Shown here: positions 63,012-64,000 of the stretch, in pieces
How positions within the stretch are numbered: the stretch's first letter is position 1
Layout: every line of letters starts with the position of its first letter
NCBI RefSeq assembly: GCF_001428125.1
Contig: NZ_LMSM01000006.1
Location: forward strand, 732,270-796,269
Origin: Nocardioides sp. Soil774
Lineage (GTDB): Bacteria; Actinomycetota; Actinomycetes; Propionibacteriales; Nocardioidaceae
DNA: 64,000 nt
Reading direction: 5' to 3'
Notes under the pieces: generated by a model
The model's database searches: none
What the model was told of the DNA's origin: nothing
What the model saw: only the letters and a program-made list of their open reading frames with translations
Program-made: the position numbers and the translations under genes

Positions 63012-64000
63012 TGACCACCGCCTCCTCACGCCCCACCTCGCGCCCCGCCTCCACCGACGTCCTCGTCGTCGGTGCCGGCCCGTCGGGGTCCGCCGCGGCT
63101 GCCTGGGCAGCGCGCGCCGGCCTCGACGTCGTCCTGGTCGACGCCGCGACCTTCCCGCGCGACAAGACGTGCGGCGACGGGCTGACGCCGCGAGCGATCG
63201 GCGAGATGCAGAAGCTGGGCCTGGAGCCCTGGCTGCGCGCCCACACCGTCAACCACGGCCTGCGCGCGCACGGCTTCGGCCAGACGCTGCTGCTGCCCTG
63301 GCCGGGTGGGTCCCTGCCCGACTGGGGGTCGGCCGTGGCGCGCACCGAGCTCGACGACCACCTGCGCACGGTGGCCATCGACAGCGGGGCCCACGCGATC
63401 GACGGCGCCCGCGCGGTCGGCGTACGCCGTGAGGGGGAGCGGGTCGCGGCCGTCGAGCTGCGCGACGCCGAGGGCACCTTCGAGATCGCCTGCCGGTGGC
63501 TCGTGGTGGCCGACGGCGTGCGCTCGCCGCTCGGCAAGCTGCTGGGACGCGAGTGGCACCGCGACACCGTGTACGCCGTGGCGGGCCGCTCCTACGTCGA
63601 CTCCGACTTCTCCGACGACCCGTGGATCAGCTCGCACCTCGAGCTGCGCGACGACCAGGGCGAGATCGTCCCCGGCTACGGCTGGATCTTCCCGCTCGGC
63701 GACGGCACGGTGAACCTCGGCGCCGGCACGCTGGCCACGAGCCGGCGCCCGGCCGAGGTGGCGATCAAGCCCCTGATGCAGACCTACGCCGACACCATCG
63801 GCAAGGACTTCGGGCTGTCCGGCGAGCTGCGCTCGCCCACCTCGGCGCTGCTGCCGATGGGTGGGGCGGTCAGCAACGTGGCCGGGCCCAACTGGGCACT
63901 CATCGGCGACGCGGCCGCCTGCGTCAACCCGCTCAACGGTGAGGGCATCGACTACGGCCTCGAGACCGGCCGCCTGGTCGCCGAGCACATCGCCTCGGGC
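63012..64000 (+). CDS. Geranylgeranyl reductase-family flavoprotein (5' part)
   Basis: The first 329 residues of a FAD-dependent reductase; the reading frame runs off the window end without a stop. The FAD fold is VLVVGAGPSGSAAAAWAARAGLDVVLVDAATFPRDKTCGDGLTPRAI, a second motif is WLVVADGVRSPLGKLLGR and GPNWALIGDAAACVNPLNGEGIDYGLETGRLVAEHI is the conserved distal FAD motif. In actinobacteria such enzymes saturate isoprenoid chains, including menaquinone (MenJ type) and membrane lipids. GTG 63012 gives the N terminus just before the FAD fold. Confidence 0.88.

Overview
The window is about 64 kb of very GC-rich, densely packed chromosomal DNA from an actinobacterium. The nuo, Mce, KorAB, HadAB, MceG and homogentisate genes, the lack of mycolic-acid genes, the tRNA-Trp-secE-nusG-rplKA and rpoBC organisation, and many genes that start directly after a TANNNT box suggest Nocardioidaceae (for example Nocardioides). 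That placement is an inference from gene content, not a database result. I see no insertion sequence, prophage, CRISPR array or rRNA. No gap between genes exceeds 300 bp; the longest are the rplJ leader (286 bp), the rpoB leader (242 bp) and the mce promoter region (218 bp).

Layout. (1) 1-1.3 kb: the 3' end of nuoN coupled to a polyprenyl diphosphate synthase, linking complex I to menaquinone side-chain synthesis. (2) 1.4-4.4 kb: a MerR-PP2C fusion, an NTF2-like protein, RarD and a small secreted protein. (3) 4.4-7.5 kb: KorAB 2-oxoglutarate:ferredoxin oxidoreductase. (4) 7.6-11.4 kb: a sulfate ABC importer operon behind a large dyad. (5) 11.4-17.8 kb: a stand-alone cobalamin-binding protein with a CarH-like signature, YajQ, tRNA-Tyr, sugar genes (AGE-family epimerase, PfkB kinase), an MFS transporter, a SnoaL-like protein and a histidine phosphatase. 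(6) 17.8-22.2 kb: metallophosphoesterase and the tyrosine/homogentisate block (fahA plus a coupled gene of unknown function, divergent from hmgA across a perfect operator-like dyad). (7) 22.2-33.5 kb: zwf plus a GH15 hydrolase, a heterodimeric ABC exporter with complementary decayed ATP sites, an Old Yellow Enzyme, pirin, Tag and an amidase.

(8) 33.5-43.2 kb: the translation block. It holds tRNA-Thr, tRNA-Met, rpmG, hadAB, murB, adenosine deaminase, tRNA-Trp, secE, nusG, rplK, rplA, an LppX/LprG-like lipoprotein, an orphan DnaB-type ATPase, rplJ and rplL. (9) 43.3-54.6 kb: a complete Mce lipid-import locus (MceG ATPase, two YrbE permeases, six Mce proteins, two Mce-associated proteins) between rplL and rpoB. 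(10) 54.7-62.4 kb: rpoB and rpoC with a clear promoter and terminator. (11) 62.4-64 kb: a secreted DUF4232-like protein and the start of a geranylgeranyl-reductase-family flavoprotein that runs off the window.

The most interesting points are the ABC exporter pair with mirror-image degeneration, the unknown protein coupled to fahA, the CarH-like B12 protein without a DNA-binding domain, the MerR-PP2C fusion, the J-like/Mce-associated fusion lacking HPD, the orphan DnaB-type ATPase among ribosomal-protein genes, and the repeated leaderless-start architecture.
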